NCBI GenBank assembly: GCA_964343305.1
Contig: CAYFJO010000012.1
Coordinates: forward strand, 1-64,000
DNA length: 64,000 bases
Reading direction: 5' to 3'
Source: CAYFJO01 sp964343305
Lineage (GTDB): Bacteria; Planctomycetota; Planctomycetia; Pirellulales; Pirellulaceae
The notes beneath the pieces are model-generated. The model saw only the letters and a program-made list of their open reading frames with translations, searched no databases and had not been told where the DNA came from. Made by a program: the position numbers and the translations under genes. Below, piece by piece: positions 25,278 to 31,877 of the stretch; the stretch's first letter is position 1, and each line of letters begins with the position of its first letter.

Positions 25278-25403
25278 ATCCGTCTAACGTCTGACGACAG
25301 AGAATTATGCGATCAGGCCGCAGAACTAGATGGAGTGAAGCTATCGAAATGGGCACGCGATACGCTCGTAGCAGCAGCTAAACGGCGAATCAAACGCGGG
25401 TAG
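25209..25403 (+). CDS. Ribbon-helix-helix (DUF1778/CopG-like) small DNA-binding protein
   Basis: A 64-residue protein. The core PLQIRLTSDDRELCDQAAEL, then GVKLSKWARDTLVAAAKRRIK, is a clear ribbon-helix-helix domain: one beta strand for DNA contact and two helices, as in antitoxins of the CopG/DUF1778 type and in RHH regulators. A basic, proline-containing N-terminal tail precedes it (APVKPPEERKG). The ATG at 25209 is directly abutted by GGAGAG, so initiation efficiency is uncertain. The first 70 bases run antisense to the transposase remnant. No acetyltransferase-type toxin gene follows it; instead the tRNA-like gene starts at the very next base on the other strand. It may be an orphan antitoxin or regulator of the island. 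Confidence 0.7.
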   Translation: MKSTSHSIAPVKPPEERKGAPLQIRLTSDDRELCDQAAELDGVKLSKWARDTLVAAAKRRIKRG

Positions 25404-25492
25404 CGGAGAGAAGGGGAATCGAACCCGATCCGTGAGGATTCCCTACGTTCGCTTATAAGACGAATGCGGCGCCAAGGCGCGGGCCGCTCTCC
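25404..25492 (-). tRNA. tRNA-like gene, anticodon TAT, with long variable arm and non-standard 9/3 geometry
   Basis: On the minus strand, positions 1-6 (GGAGAG) pair with 83-88 (CTCTCC) and a G discriminator follows; no CCA is encoded. The T loop TTCGATT (70-76) is canonical, but only GGG/CCC (67-69 with 77-79) closes it; G8 with T81 and G9 with C80 extend the acceptor to nine positions with one mismatch (C7/T82). A 7/5 cloverleaf would need three mismatches. The anticodon stem TTCGT/GCGAA holds loop CTTATAA, anticodon TAT. A variable arm ATCC-TCAC-GGAT makes it class II. T8 and A14 are not conserved and the D arm (GCG/CGC) is weak. It could be an allo-tRNA-like gene of the 9/3 type or a decayed tRNA. 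A G discriminator would suit serine charging. Confidence 0.5.
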
Positions 25493-25581
25493 ATGAAAAA
25501 GATCATGGAGCCGCAGATCATAAAGTGAACAATACAGCAGCACATAGTTAACCAGTCTAGAGAGACCCAAAAATGGTTCGC

Positions 25582-25866
25582 TTATGGATCTACTTCGCCA
25601 GCTTCTAAGAGCATTCTCAGATATACTTCATAAGTAATGGCGCAGTCTATGAATCGAAGTAACTGGCGCTTGTTCAGTCGCATTTGCCTTGCGACTTGAG
25701 CAAGAAGCTTGTCGCCGTATTCAGCGTACCCGTGGCTTAGTCTGGTTCTAATCGAAGTGCGTCGCTCACCATGATAAAACCAATACATTTGATGGTGAGT
25801 GCTATCTTCTTTGAAACCCTTTTTTAACAACTGCCGCCGGATCTTTTGCGTTTTTATCGCGCCCAC
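25582..25866 (-). CDS. HicA-like small basic protein, possible toxin
   Basis: A 94-residue basic protein. The N-terminal segment KIRRQLLKKGFKEDSTHHQMYWF resembles HicA-type dsRNA-binding toxins (a helix, then GF...S.HH.Y) and the strand RRTSIRTRLSHGYAEYGDKLL continues the fold with a conserved SHG. The C-terminal helical part (RQMRLNKRQLLRFIDC) is longer than in classical 60-residue HicA and resembles an uncharacterised group seen in archaea and bacteria. Its start overlaps the end of the upstream gene by 13 bases, so the two are translationally coupled, the usual arrangement of a toxin-antitoxin pair with the larger partner first. mRNA interferase activity is inferred only. Confidence 0.65.
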   Translation of the reverse strand: MGAIKTQKIRRQLLKKGFKEDSTHHQMYWFYHGERRTSIRTRLSHGYAEYGDKLLAQVARQMRLNKRQLLRFIDCAITYEVYLRMLLEAGEVDP

Positions 25867-26324
25867 TTTACTCCCACGACTCTATCTACAAGGTTTCTCA
25901 TCTTGTTGCCTAATCGTTCTGCATCGGGAGTTAGGATTGTCGGGTCATCCACCATGGCCACGGAATCCCAGCAGCAAGCAAATTCCATATTGAATGCTTC
26001 GCGTGCCTCGTCGCGAGTCTTTCCGTACTCGACGATTCCTAACAGTTCGTTTTCGAATACATACAAGTCGTCGGCGCGCCGAACTTCAATTGTAAGAAAA
26101 CGGTTCAATTCAAACGCTCGACCATCGTAAACGATGCTATTTGTCGACTCATACTCAATGAAGAGCGGGGACGCAGAATCTGTTTCCGTGAATCGTGCAG
26201 TTTTCCATTTTTCGAGTTTTATCTTCACGATGTACGTGAATTCTGCCCCAAACGGCTCAATGCCGCCTGTTACTGAGCGAGTAAACCGACTCTGCTTTCG
26301 AGGATCAAAAATTGCCGTTCTCAT
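25854..26324 (-). CDS. HicB-like partner protein, possible antitoxin
   Basis: A 156-residue acidic-to-neutral protein. The C-terminal half, LTIEVRRADDLYVFENELLGIVEYGKTRDEAREAF, has the ferredoxin-like strand-helix pattern of HicB antitoxins (YV.E...LGIV..G.T.EEA...) and ends with a helix containing LTPDAERLGNKMR. The N-terminal half is a beta-rich extension of unknown role. The start ATG overlaps the TGA of the DUF6941 gene by four bases, and the end overlaps the HicA-like gene by 13 bases, so three genes form one coupled unit. No DNA-binding domain is obvious, unlike many HicB proteins. Confidence 0.62.
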   Translation of the reverse strand: MRTAIFDPRKQSRFTRSVTGGIEPFGAEFTYIVKIKLEKWKTARFTETDSASPLFIEYESTNSIVYDGRAFELNRFLTIEVRRADDLYVFENELLGIVEYGKTRDEAREAFNMEFACCWDSVAMVDDPTILTPDAERLGNKMRNLVDRVVGVKWAR

Positions 26325-26758
26325 TTTCTCTTCTTAGGTATGCGAACAAGTTCAAACTGGGTTGGCTTGCCAACTCGTTTGCGACCGCTCTTTAATTGCA
26401 GGTTAACAATGCCAGGTTTTTTTGACTCAATATTGCCGATGATGGCATGAATCTGAGCAACGCCATTCTCCCTACAGTCGAGCGACGATTCCAACACTGT
26501 CTCTTTTTGGCCGTCAGGAAGCATCAGTTCAAGTAAAATGTCATAGGTCCCGAGGCCTCGCAATCTTGCGTAATAATGGAACAACCCAAGTTTAGTTGGG
26601 AATTTTTCCGCGAACATGCGTTCAAATATGCCGTATAGCGTCGGCTTGCCACTAATCGGATCGCGCGCAACGCTATCGCACACAGTAGCCAGCACAAGCT
26701 CTAGGGCAGGCTGGTTTGGAGGCGGTGATTTCTTCGTGTTCTTCTTTTTTTTCGCCAT
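26321..26758 (-). CDS. DUF6941-like protein
   Basis: A 145-residue protein. The ATG at 26758 (MAKKKKNTKK) has AGGCGG just upstream; an ATG 14 codons earlier is less likely. A Lys-rich N-terminal tail is followed by the domain LVLATVCDSVARDPISGKPT, LYGIFERMFAEKFPTKLGLF and YYARLRGLGTYDILLELM, which I associate with the uncharacterised DUF6941 family of beta-sandwich-like proteins. Function is not known. It heads the three-gene unit with the HicB-like and HicA-like genes and overlaps the next gene by four bases. Whether it belongs to the toxin-antitoxin function or is chance cargo cannot be told from sequence. Confidence 0.65.
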   Translation of the reverse strand: MAKKKKNTKKSPPPNQPALELVLATVCDSVARDPISGKPTLYGIFERMFAEKFPTKLGLFHYYARLRGLGTYDILLELMLPDGQKETVLESSLDCRENGVAQIHAIIGNIESKKPGIVNLQLKSGRKRVGKPTQFELVRIPKKRK

Positions 26759-26939
26759 ACGTCCGCCTAAGAGTTTGTGTCGGCCTGCCATCATACCCAA
26801 CTAAAACCACAATTGCCACGCCGTGCCGCTATTGAAAATATAGTTGGCGCAACAACTTGCGTCCAAGTTAAAGACGCGATATTTTCCCAAGAAGTTCGGC
26901 TAAAGGCTGAATCAGACCAGACTGGCCTACAATACCCCC

Positions 26940-27092
26940 ATGCCCAGCACCCCCGACAAGCCGAAATTAGGATTCTTTCAGTTTCGCATCTGGCAGATCA
27001 TTTTGCTGGTCACGCTTTGGACGTTTCTGCTCGTCGAACTTTATCGATACTTCGTGTTTGAGCGGGAGTGGCTTCCGCCGTTCGCGGGATAA
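26940..27092 (+). CDS. 50-residue single-pass membrane protein
   Basis: A short gene beginning ATG CCC AGC ACC and ending TAA, coding for 50 residues: a charged start (PSTPDKPKLGFFQFRIW), one transmembrane helix of about 17 residues (QIILLVTLWTFLLVELY) and a short charged tail. Its TAA overlaps the ATG of the next gene (TAATG), which indicates coupled translation. The segment KPKL-x3-QF-x2-W-x2-ILLVTL recurs in the next protein, so the two are tandem relatives. The pattern resembles the QFSLRTLL-type N-terminal anchors found in many planctomycete proteins. No clear Shine-Dalgarno is seen upstream. Function unknown. Confidence 0.55.
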   Translation: MPSTPDKPKLGFFQFRIWQIILLVTLWTFLLVELYRYFVFEREWLPPFAG

Positions 27093-27451
27093 TGAGCATG
27101 AACGAAACCAAGCCGAAACTCCGCTGGTGGCAGTTCAGCGTGTGGAAGTTCATTCTGCTAGTGACGTTGTCTAGCGTACTGGCCGTGGCGTTCTGGCGTG
27201 TGAGGGAATGGGGAAGACGCCTCGATGATAAACGGATTATGCTTTGGGTAGACGCACAAACTAGCTATCTGAGACGGTCGTTGCGCGAAAGGAATCCGTA
27301 TACCACAAACATGGAAATGTGGGCCGCTCGACACCAACCACTTGGAATTACAGCGGCGGACCAACAACTAGCCGCCTTTGACAACCGATACTGGCTGCCT
27401 CTCAAAATGTATTGGTTCACCGGCGGCACGAAATGGTCCAGCAACAAATAA
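27092..27451 (+). CDS. Single-pass membrane protein, paralogue of the preceding gene
   Basis: A 119-residue protein with one N-terminal transmembrane helix (about residues 17-35, FILLVTLSSVLAVAF) and a soluble tail of about 80 residues carrying WGRRLDDKRIMLWVDAQTSY and ending TGGTKWSSNK. Two start codons lie six bases apart (27092 and 27098). The N-terminal 30 residues repeat the pattern of the 50-residue protein just upstream, and the TAATG overlap couples them. The stop codon is immediately followed by the right-hand inverted repeat of the island. No known domain. Confidence 0.6.
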   Translation: MSMNETKPKLRWWQFSVWKFILLVTLSSVLAVAFWRVREWGRRLDDKRIMLWVDAQTSYLRRSLRERNPYTTNMEMWAARHQPLGITAADQQLAAFDNRYWLPLKMYWFTGGTKWSSNK

Positions 27452-27463
27452 TCACACACTACC
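27452..27463 (-). repeat. Right terminal inverted repeat of the island
   Basis: TCACACACTACC, the exact reverse complement of the first 12 bases at 24765. It starts one base after the stop codon of the small membrane-protein gene. Confidence 0.6.
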
Positions 27464-27531
27464 TCTTTGCCGTGTGATTGACGCCGACAAATGCAATCCT
27501 GTTTGACGCTCTTTGCTCGATTGCTTAGCCG

Positions 27532-28710
27532 CTAACTTCCACCATACACTTGATTCGCGGCTGCGATGCTTGAGCCAGCATTAAACTTGTGACCCTGCTC
27601 TGCAAGGAGTTGTTCCAGCGCCGATAACAACAGCAATACGTTTGCCTCGCGTGACGCGTAGCCCATCAATCCGATTCGCCACACCTTGCCCTTGAACGCG
27701 CCGAGTCCGCCGCCGATTTCAATGCCAAATCGATTCAACAGACCCCCGCGAATCGTTGCGTCATCAACGCCCTCCGGAATGCGAACGGCGTTGAGCATTG
27801 GCAGTTGATGTCCTTCTTGCGCCGTGTACTCGATGGCCAGGGCCGATAATCCGGCCTTCAACGCCTGATGATTCTTCATGTGCCTCGCGAAACAGTTTTC
27901 CAGCCCTTCTTCGTGGATCATTCGCAATGCCTCGTACAGCGCGTAGTTCATGTTGATAGGCGCGGTGTGGTGGTAGACGCGATCACTGCCCCAATAGTTG
28001 GCCAACATCGAAACATCGAGGTACCAACTTTGCACTTTCGTCTTGCGATTGAGAATGGTTTCGAGCCCTCGCTCGTTGAACGAGACCGGTGCCAATCCCG
28101 GCGGGCAACTCAAACACTTCTGTGAGCCGGAATAAATCGCATCGATGCCCCACTTGTCAACTTCGACCGCTACGCCACCAAGCGATGTCACCGAGTCGAC
28201 CAGCAACATCGCGCCGCCGTCGTGAACCAAATCGGCGATTTCTTCCAGCGGTTGCCAAGCACCGGTCGAAGTTTCCGCCATCACGATGCCCACAACCTTT
28301 GGTTTTGATTTGGCCAGCGCTTCCTTCAAATCGTCGGTTGTGAAAACTTCGCCCCACGGTCGTTCCACCTGAGTGACCACCGCACCGGCCCGCTCGGCAA
28401 CATCGGCCATTCGCATTCCAAACACGCCGTTCACGCAAACCAGCATCGAGTCGCCCGGTTCGATCAAGTTGACAACCGTTGCCTCCATTCCGGCCGAGCC
28501 CGTCGCACTGACCGCAAACGTCATGCGATTCTGTGTGCGGAAAAGGTCGCGGAGCATCCCTTGTGTCTTGTCCATGACTTCCAAGTAATACGGATCAAGA
28601 TGGCCAACGGTCGGTTTGCCGATCGCTTCCAAAACACGCGGGTGAATGTCGCTAGGACCAGGCCCCATCAAGGTACGAACAGGTGGTTTCAATTCGGCGA
28701 TTTCTGACAC
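27532..28710 (-). CDS. Class V aminotransferase, alanine/serine--glyoxylate (pyruvate) type
   Basis: A 392-residue PLP enzyme. The start LMGPGPSDIHPRVLEAIGKP and GHLDPYYLEVMD are typical of alanine-glyoxylate and serine-glyoxylate aminotransferases. The PLP lysine is K198 in SGSQKCLSCPPGL, and D172-S in LLVDSVTSLGGV is the conserved Asp. The C-terminal motif WRIGLMGYASREANV is also family-typical. It would use serine or alanine as donor and glyoxylate or pyruvate as acceptor, in photorespiration-like or serine-cycle reactions; a role as cysteine desulfurase is excluded by sequence type. The promoter side (28711-28734) is directly followed by the double-hairpin repeat shared with the divergent-side gene. 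Confidence 0.88.
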   Translation of the reverse strand: MSEIAELKPPVRTLMGPGPSDIHPRVLEAIGKPTVGHLDPYYLEVMDKTQGMLRDLFRTQNRMTFAVSATGSAGMEATVVNLIEPGDSMLVCVNGVFGMRMADVAERAGAVVTQVERPWGEVFTTDDLKEALAKSKPKVVGIVMAETSTGAWQPLEEIADLVHDGGAMLLVDSVTSLGGVAVEVDKWGIDAIYSGSQKCLSCPPGLAPVSFNERGLETILNRKTKVQSWYLDVSMLANYWGSDRVYHHTAPINMNYALYEALRMIHEEGLENCFARHMKNHQALKAGLSALAIEYTAQEGHQLPMLNAVRIPEGVDDATIRGGLLNRFGIEIGGGLGAFKGKVWRIGLMGYASREANVLLLLSALEQLLAEQGHKFNAGSSIAAANQVYGGS

Positions 28711-28734
28711 TGTCTTTTCCTCTTGTCTTCTTCG

Positions 28735-28803
28735 GTAGGACGGATTGCCAATCCGTCCGTCAGCCGAACTGCGAGCAGCGGACGGATTGGCAATCCGTCC
28801 TAC
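28735..28803. repeat. Double-hairpin repeat, GGACGGATTGSCAATCCGTCC type
   Basis: Two copies of a near-palindrome (GGACGGATTGCCAATCCGTCC at 28738-28758 and its mirror at about 28780-28800) stand in inverted order around a 20-base spacer, and the block begins GTAGG and ends CCTAC. Each copy can form a hairpin and the whole can form one long hairpin. The CTA at its right end is the stop codon (TAG) of the isochorismatase-like gene on the minus strand. Relatives lie at 43294 and 45951, with a variant at 58300. Confidence 0.85.
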
Positions 28804-29393
28804 GATTGAATCTCTGGCGGCGTTTCACGCACCAGCGCACTGATCTGCTTGAATTCCGGCGTCCCAGCCACATCGCACCATTCGAACAAAGCCGATTCCG
28901 TGGTCGTCAACGTCGCGCCCGCCGAGTCCATGCGCCGCAGCGCCGTCTGGTAGTCGATGTCGAACCGCGCACCAACCGCATCCACGGCCAAGTACACGTG
29001 AAATCCATCCGCCATCAAATCAAACACGGTTTGTTGAACACAAACATGCGCCTCGATGCCCACGACCAAGATCTTATAAATCCCACGATCGCTAAGATCC
29101 CGAAAGATCTCCGGACACCCACCGCAACTGAACGTCATCTTCGCGGGAATGTCTCCCAGTCGCTCGGCAAGCTCCGGTGTCGTTGGACCTAGCCCCTTGG
29201 GGTACTGTTCGGTCGCTGCAACCGGCACGCCAAGCGACTTTGCACCGTCGATCAGTCGACGAATGTTCCAAATGATCCGCTCGTGACCGGGCACCATCGT
29301 GATCAGCTTGCCCTGGACATCCACAACCAACAGCGCGCTATCGTCGCGAGACATCAGCGAGGGGCTTCGCGGCAATCGTTCGGTTTCACTCAT
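28800..29393 (-). CDS. Isochorismatase-family cysteine hydrolase
   Basis: A 197-residue cytoplasmic protein of the isochorismatase-like (cysteine hydrolase) family. The ATG at 29393 (MSETERLPRSP) begins just ahead of family homology; the upstream open frame is not used. Catalytic triad candidates are Asp in LLVVDVQGKL, Lys in IPAKMTFSC and Cys in GIEAHVCVQQTVFDL, the usual D-K-C set with the EAHVCV motif. Members include YcaC-like hydrolases, nicotinamidases and ureidoacrylate amidases; this one is closest by eye to the YcaC/ISOC1 type, whose substrate is unknown. Its TAG stop codon is formed by the first bases of the double-hairpin repeat, so it may have lost its original end. Confidence 0.88.
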   Translation of the reverse strand: MSETERLPRSPSLMSRDDSALLVVDVQGKLITMVPGHERIIWNIRRLIDGAKSLGVPVAATEQYPKGLGPTTPELAERLGDIPAKMTFSCGGCPEIFRDLSDRGIYKILVVGIEAHVCVQQTVFDLMADGFHVYLAVDAVGARFDIDYQTALRRMDSAGATLTTTESALFEWCDVAGTPEFKQISALVRETPPEIQS

Positions 29394-29602
29394 AACGAAT
29401 AACGACCAAGTCACCGGGCCGCGATCGACCCGGAAAGGCCAAACAGGTTGTGGAACAACCAGAAAGCGTAAACGGCTCCGGTGCATCGGTTTCTAGATGG
29501 CTTGTCTCCATCGGCATCGACCTGAGCCAGAATTGCCTGACGGTTGCGTACGGGATAAACTGGTTGGAGTGGATGATATCCTCTGATTTGCGAGGTGCCA
29601 AG

Positions 29603-29899
29603 ATGACGAACCGATCAACCAAATTAGTCATGGAAGAAGTAACCGATCCAGTCGAATTGGCCGAAGCGCGAGCGCAGCGCGAACAATTTGATCGGAATTC
29701 CGCGTGGTTGCAGGCGCATGCATCTGAAGTTTATCCGAAACATCGAGGGAAATGCATTTGCGTTGCTGGCGAGGAGCTTTTCGTTGCGGATACCGCGAGC
29801 GAAGCACTAGCCCAAGCAACCGCCGCGCACCCCGACGATAAAGGACGGTTCGTGCATTACATTCCAAAAGAGAAAGTACCCCGCATTTATGCGCATTAA
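29603..29899 (+). CDS. DUF5678-like small protein
   Basis: A 98-residue protein. ATG 29603 (MTNRSTKLVMEEV) is preceded by GAGGTG with 7-base spacing. Residues 28-95 (SAWLQAHASEVYPKHRGKCI, then VAGEELFVADTASEALAQA and GRFVHYIPKEKVPRIYAH) match the DUF5678 pattern: a W...HA..L...Y.GK.I.V. start and an (I/V)HY.P.E..PRIY end. The fold is small alpha/beta. It overlaps the next gene, a retropepsin-like protease, by 11 bases. I recall such pairs occurring in cyanobacteria and planctomycetes; their role is not known. Confidence 0.7.
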   Translation: MTNRSTKLVMEEVTDPVELAEARAQREQFDRNSAWLQAHASEVYPKHRGKCICVAGEELFVADTASEALAQATAAHPDDKGRFVHYIPKEKVPRIYAH

Positions 29900-30323
29900 C
29901 GGTGAATGGTTTGAGTGCGATGACGGATTCGTACGGCCAGTTGTCCGTGGCGAGATTCTGAACGCCCACGGCCATTGGGAACCAGCACCATTCTTGGTTG
30001 ACACCGGGGCGGATTGCACCGTTTTCAGTGCGGCCATTCTTGATGTACTCGGTTTCGATACCACCGCATCTGAGGAACGCCTTGGGGGAGTTGGCGGAGT
30101 TGCCGAATCAGCGCAGATAACGACGCAAATCCGGTTACCGCGCGACGACGGCAAAACAGCGATTTTTCGGGGCGACTATGCAGCGTTCACGCAATTGGAA
30201 GCGCTCGACATGAGTGTGCTCGGTCGGGACATTATGGAGATGTTCGCGGTCATCGTTGATCGCTCTGACGACGTTGTGGTGCTCATTCGGTCGCCGCATC
30301 GGTATGCCATCGACACGGCGTGA
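29889..30323 (+). CDS. Retropepsin-like aspartic protease domain protein
   Basis: A 144-residue protein with a single retroviral-type aspartic protease domain. The catalytic loop is LVDTGADCTVF (residues about 36-46) and the second family signature is SVLGRDIMEMFAVIVD (about 108-123), matching the hydrophobic-ILG-R/D segment of retropepsins. Such domains work as homodimers, each giving one Asp. No signal peptide is seen, so it is cytoplasmic. It overlaps the DUF5678-like gene by 11 bases, implying coupled synthesis of the two proteins, and nothing else follows on the strand for 220 bases. It could process its partner; this is inference. Confidence 0.78.
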   Translation: MRINGEWFECDDGFVRPVVRGEILNAHGHWEPAPFLVDTGADCTVFSAAILDVLGFDTTASEERLGGVGGVAESAQITTQIRLPRDDGKTAIFRGDYAAFTQLEALDMSVLGRDIMEMFAVIVDRSDDVVVLIRSPHRYAIDTA

Positions 30324-30544
30324 ATCCCATCTAAAGACACAGCAGGATAACCGACGCCAATATGAGAGCACACAGGGCATGGCAAAACATTGGCGGTTGA
30401 CCGTTCCGCCGTAACAGCTCGTGCCTCTCCGGATGCAACCAATGTTAGTTTCGATTATCATCGTGGCATAGGCTTGCAGCCTGCGTGTATTGGTTTGGAC
30501 ATTTCTTCCACCTGCCCTTGTTCTCACCTCAAAGGAATGGATCG

Positions 30545-31777
30545 ATGCGAACATTCGCGATAACACTTTCTTGCCTTTTTTCAACGATCATTTGTGCCGC
30601 CGATAACTGGCCGCAATTTCGAGGCCCGACCGGCGATGGCCACGCGGGCGAAGCAAATCTACCGCTTCAGTGGAGTGAGTCGGACAACGTGAAATGGAAG
30701 GTGCCCGTTCATGACAAGGGTTGGTCGTCGCCGGTCGTTTGGAGTGATCAGATCTGGTTGACCACAGCCACGGAAGAAGGGCACAAATTGTTCGCCGTTT
30801 GTTTTGATCGGAAGAATGGCAAGGTCATTCACGATTTGCTCCTATTCGAAATCGCTGAACCGAAGAACACGAGACGTTTCAACAGCTTCGCCTCGCCAAC
30901 GCCCGTCATAGAAGAAGGCCGCATTTACGTTCACTTCGGCAGCTATGGATGTGCCTGTATCGACACCAAGACCGGCAAGACGATCTGGTCCAAACAAGAC
31001 GTCGAGTGTGATCACTGGCGAGGGCCTGGTTCGTCGCCGATCATTGATGGGGACATCATGTTCACGGCCTACGACGGACACGACCATCAATTCGTTGTCG
31101 GGAGAAACAAGAACACGGGCGAGATTGTTTGGAAAAAAGATCGGACGATCGATTACCGCACCGACAACGGTGATTTGAAGAAAGCGTTCAGCACGTGCAT
31201 CGTGATCGACTTTGATGGTCGGCGGCAATTGATCGCGCCCAGCGCCGTTGCAACAATCGCGTATGATCCAGCGACCGGCGACGAATTGTGGACGCTGAGG
31301 CACGGTGGCATGAATGTGGCTTGCAAGCCGTTGTTTGGCAACGGATTGGTTTACATCGCGCCGGGTAGTACCAAGACATTGCTGGCCGTGCGCCCGGATG
31401 GCAACGGCGATGTGACCGAATCGCACCTTGCCTGGCAAGTTCGCAAGAGCGCGCCCAAGCGACCTTCGCCGCTGCTGATCGGCGAGTTGTTGTACATGAT
31501 CAGCGACGACGGAGTTGCATCGTGTCTGGAAGCCAAGACGGGCGAAGTTGTTTGGCAAAAACGTGTCGGAGGTGGCGAATTTCGTGCCTCACCGATATTG
31601 GCAGATGGCCGGATCTATTTCTTTAACCTTGATGGCGATTCGCCAGTGATTCAAGGCGGATCGGAATTCAAACTGCTCGCCGAGAACAAATTGGACAATG
31701 GCTTTTACGCGTCGCCGGCCGTCGTCGGTAATTCGCTGATTCTCCGTTCGACAGAACATCTCTATTGCATCGAATAG
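30545..31777 (+). CDS. Secreted PQQ-like beta-propeller protein
   Basis: A 410-residue exported propeller. The ATG at 30545 follows AAGGAATGG with a suitable gap and starts a signal peptide (MRTFAITLSCLFSTIICA). The mature part opens with NWPQFRGPTGDGHA, the usual start of planctomycete outer-membrane-assembly BamB-like/PQQ proteins, and contains repeated blades such as GCACIDTKTGKTIWSK, NKNTGEIVWKK, YDPATGDELWTLRHGG and LEAKTGEVVWQKRVGG. No haem or dehydrogenase active-site motif is visible, so it is more likely a structural or substrate-binding propeller than a quinoprotein enzyme. It stands alone and is convergent with the ICL-family gene. Confidence 0.87.
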   Translation: MRTFAITLSCLFSTIICAADNWPQFRGPTGDGHAGEANLPLQWSESDNVKWKVPVHDKGWSSPVVWSDQIWLTTATEEGHKLFAVCFDRKNGKVIHDLLLFEIAEPKNTRRFNSFASPTPVIEEGRIYVHFGSYGCACIDTKTGKTIWSKQDVECDHWRGPGSSPIIDGDIMFTAYDGHDHQFVVGRNKNTGEIVWKKDRTIDYRTDNGDLKKAFSTCIVIDFDGRRQLIAPSAVATIAYDPATGDELWTLRHGGMNVACKPLFGNGLVYIAPGSTKTLLAVRPDGNGDVTESHLAWQVRKSAPKRPSPLLIGELLYMISDDGVASCLEAKTGEVVWQKRVGGGEFRASPILADGRIYFFNLDGDSPVIQGGSEFKLLAENKLDNGFYASPAVVGNSLILRSTEHLYCIE

Positions 31778-31877
31778 GTCATGCTCTGCATGACGCAATG
31801 TGTCCGCAATGAGGCGCCAGGTTGAATTGTTGCAATCCGAATTGGTTTCCGTCACGCACAGCGTGACCAACGATTGG

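Larger units (their letters stand above)
24765..27463. mobile_element. Putative island bounded by 12-bp inverted repeats
   Basis: The left end GGTAGTGTGTGA (24765-24776) has an exact reverse complement, TCACACACTACC, at 27452-27463. The left copy contains the stop codon of the IS1-like transposase, as expected for the terminal repeat of that kind of element. Between them lie the transposase remnant, a ribbon-helix-helix gene, a tRNA-like gene, a HicA/HicB-like pair, a DUF6941 gene and two small membrane-protein genes. The 9-base flanks (24756-24764 and 27464-27472) do not match each other, so there is no target-site duplication. Either one element has carried cargo, or two separate insertions left one end each. 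The boundary repeats are seen directly; mobility is inferred. Confidence 0.5.

Noticed and set aside
25404..25492. Selenocysteine tRNA
   Set aside because: The length and long variable arm prompted the idea, but the anticodon is TAT rather than TCA and the acceptor/T-stem count is 9/3 rather than 8/5.
30324..30544. AACCGACGCCAAT ... ATTGGCGGTT hairpin before the PQQ propeller gene
   Set aside because: The arms pair imperfectly with a long loop and no U tract; too weak to call a terminator or attachment site.
30842..31558. 238-codon minus-strand frame opposite the PQQ propeller gene
   Set aside because: Antisense to clear propeller repeats; no family features.
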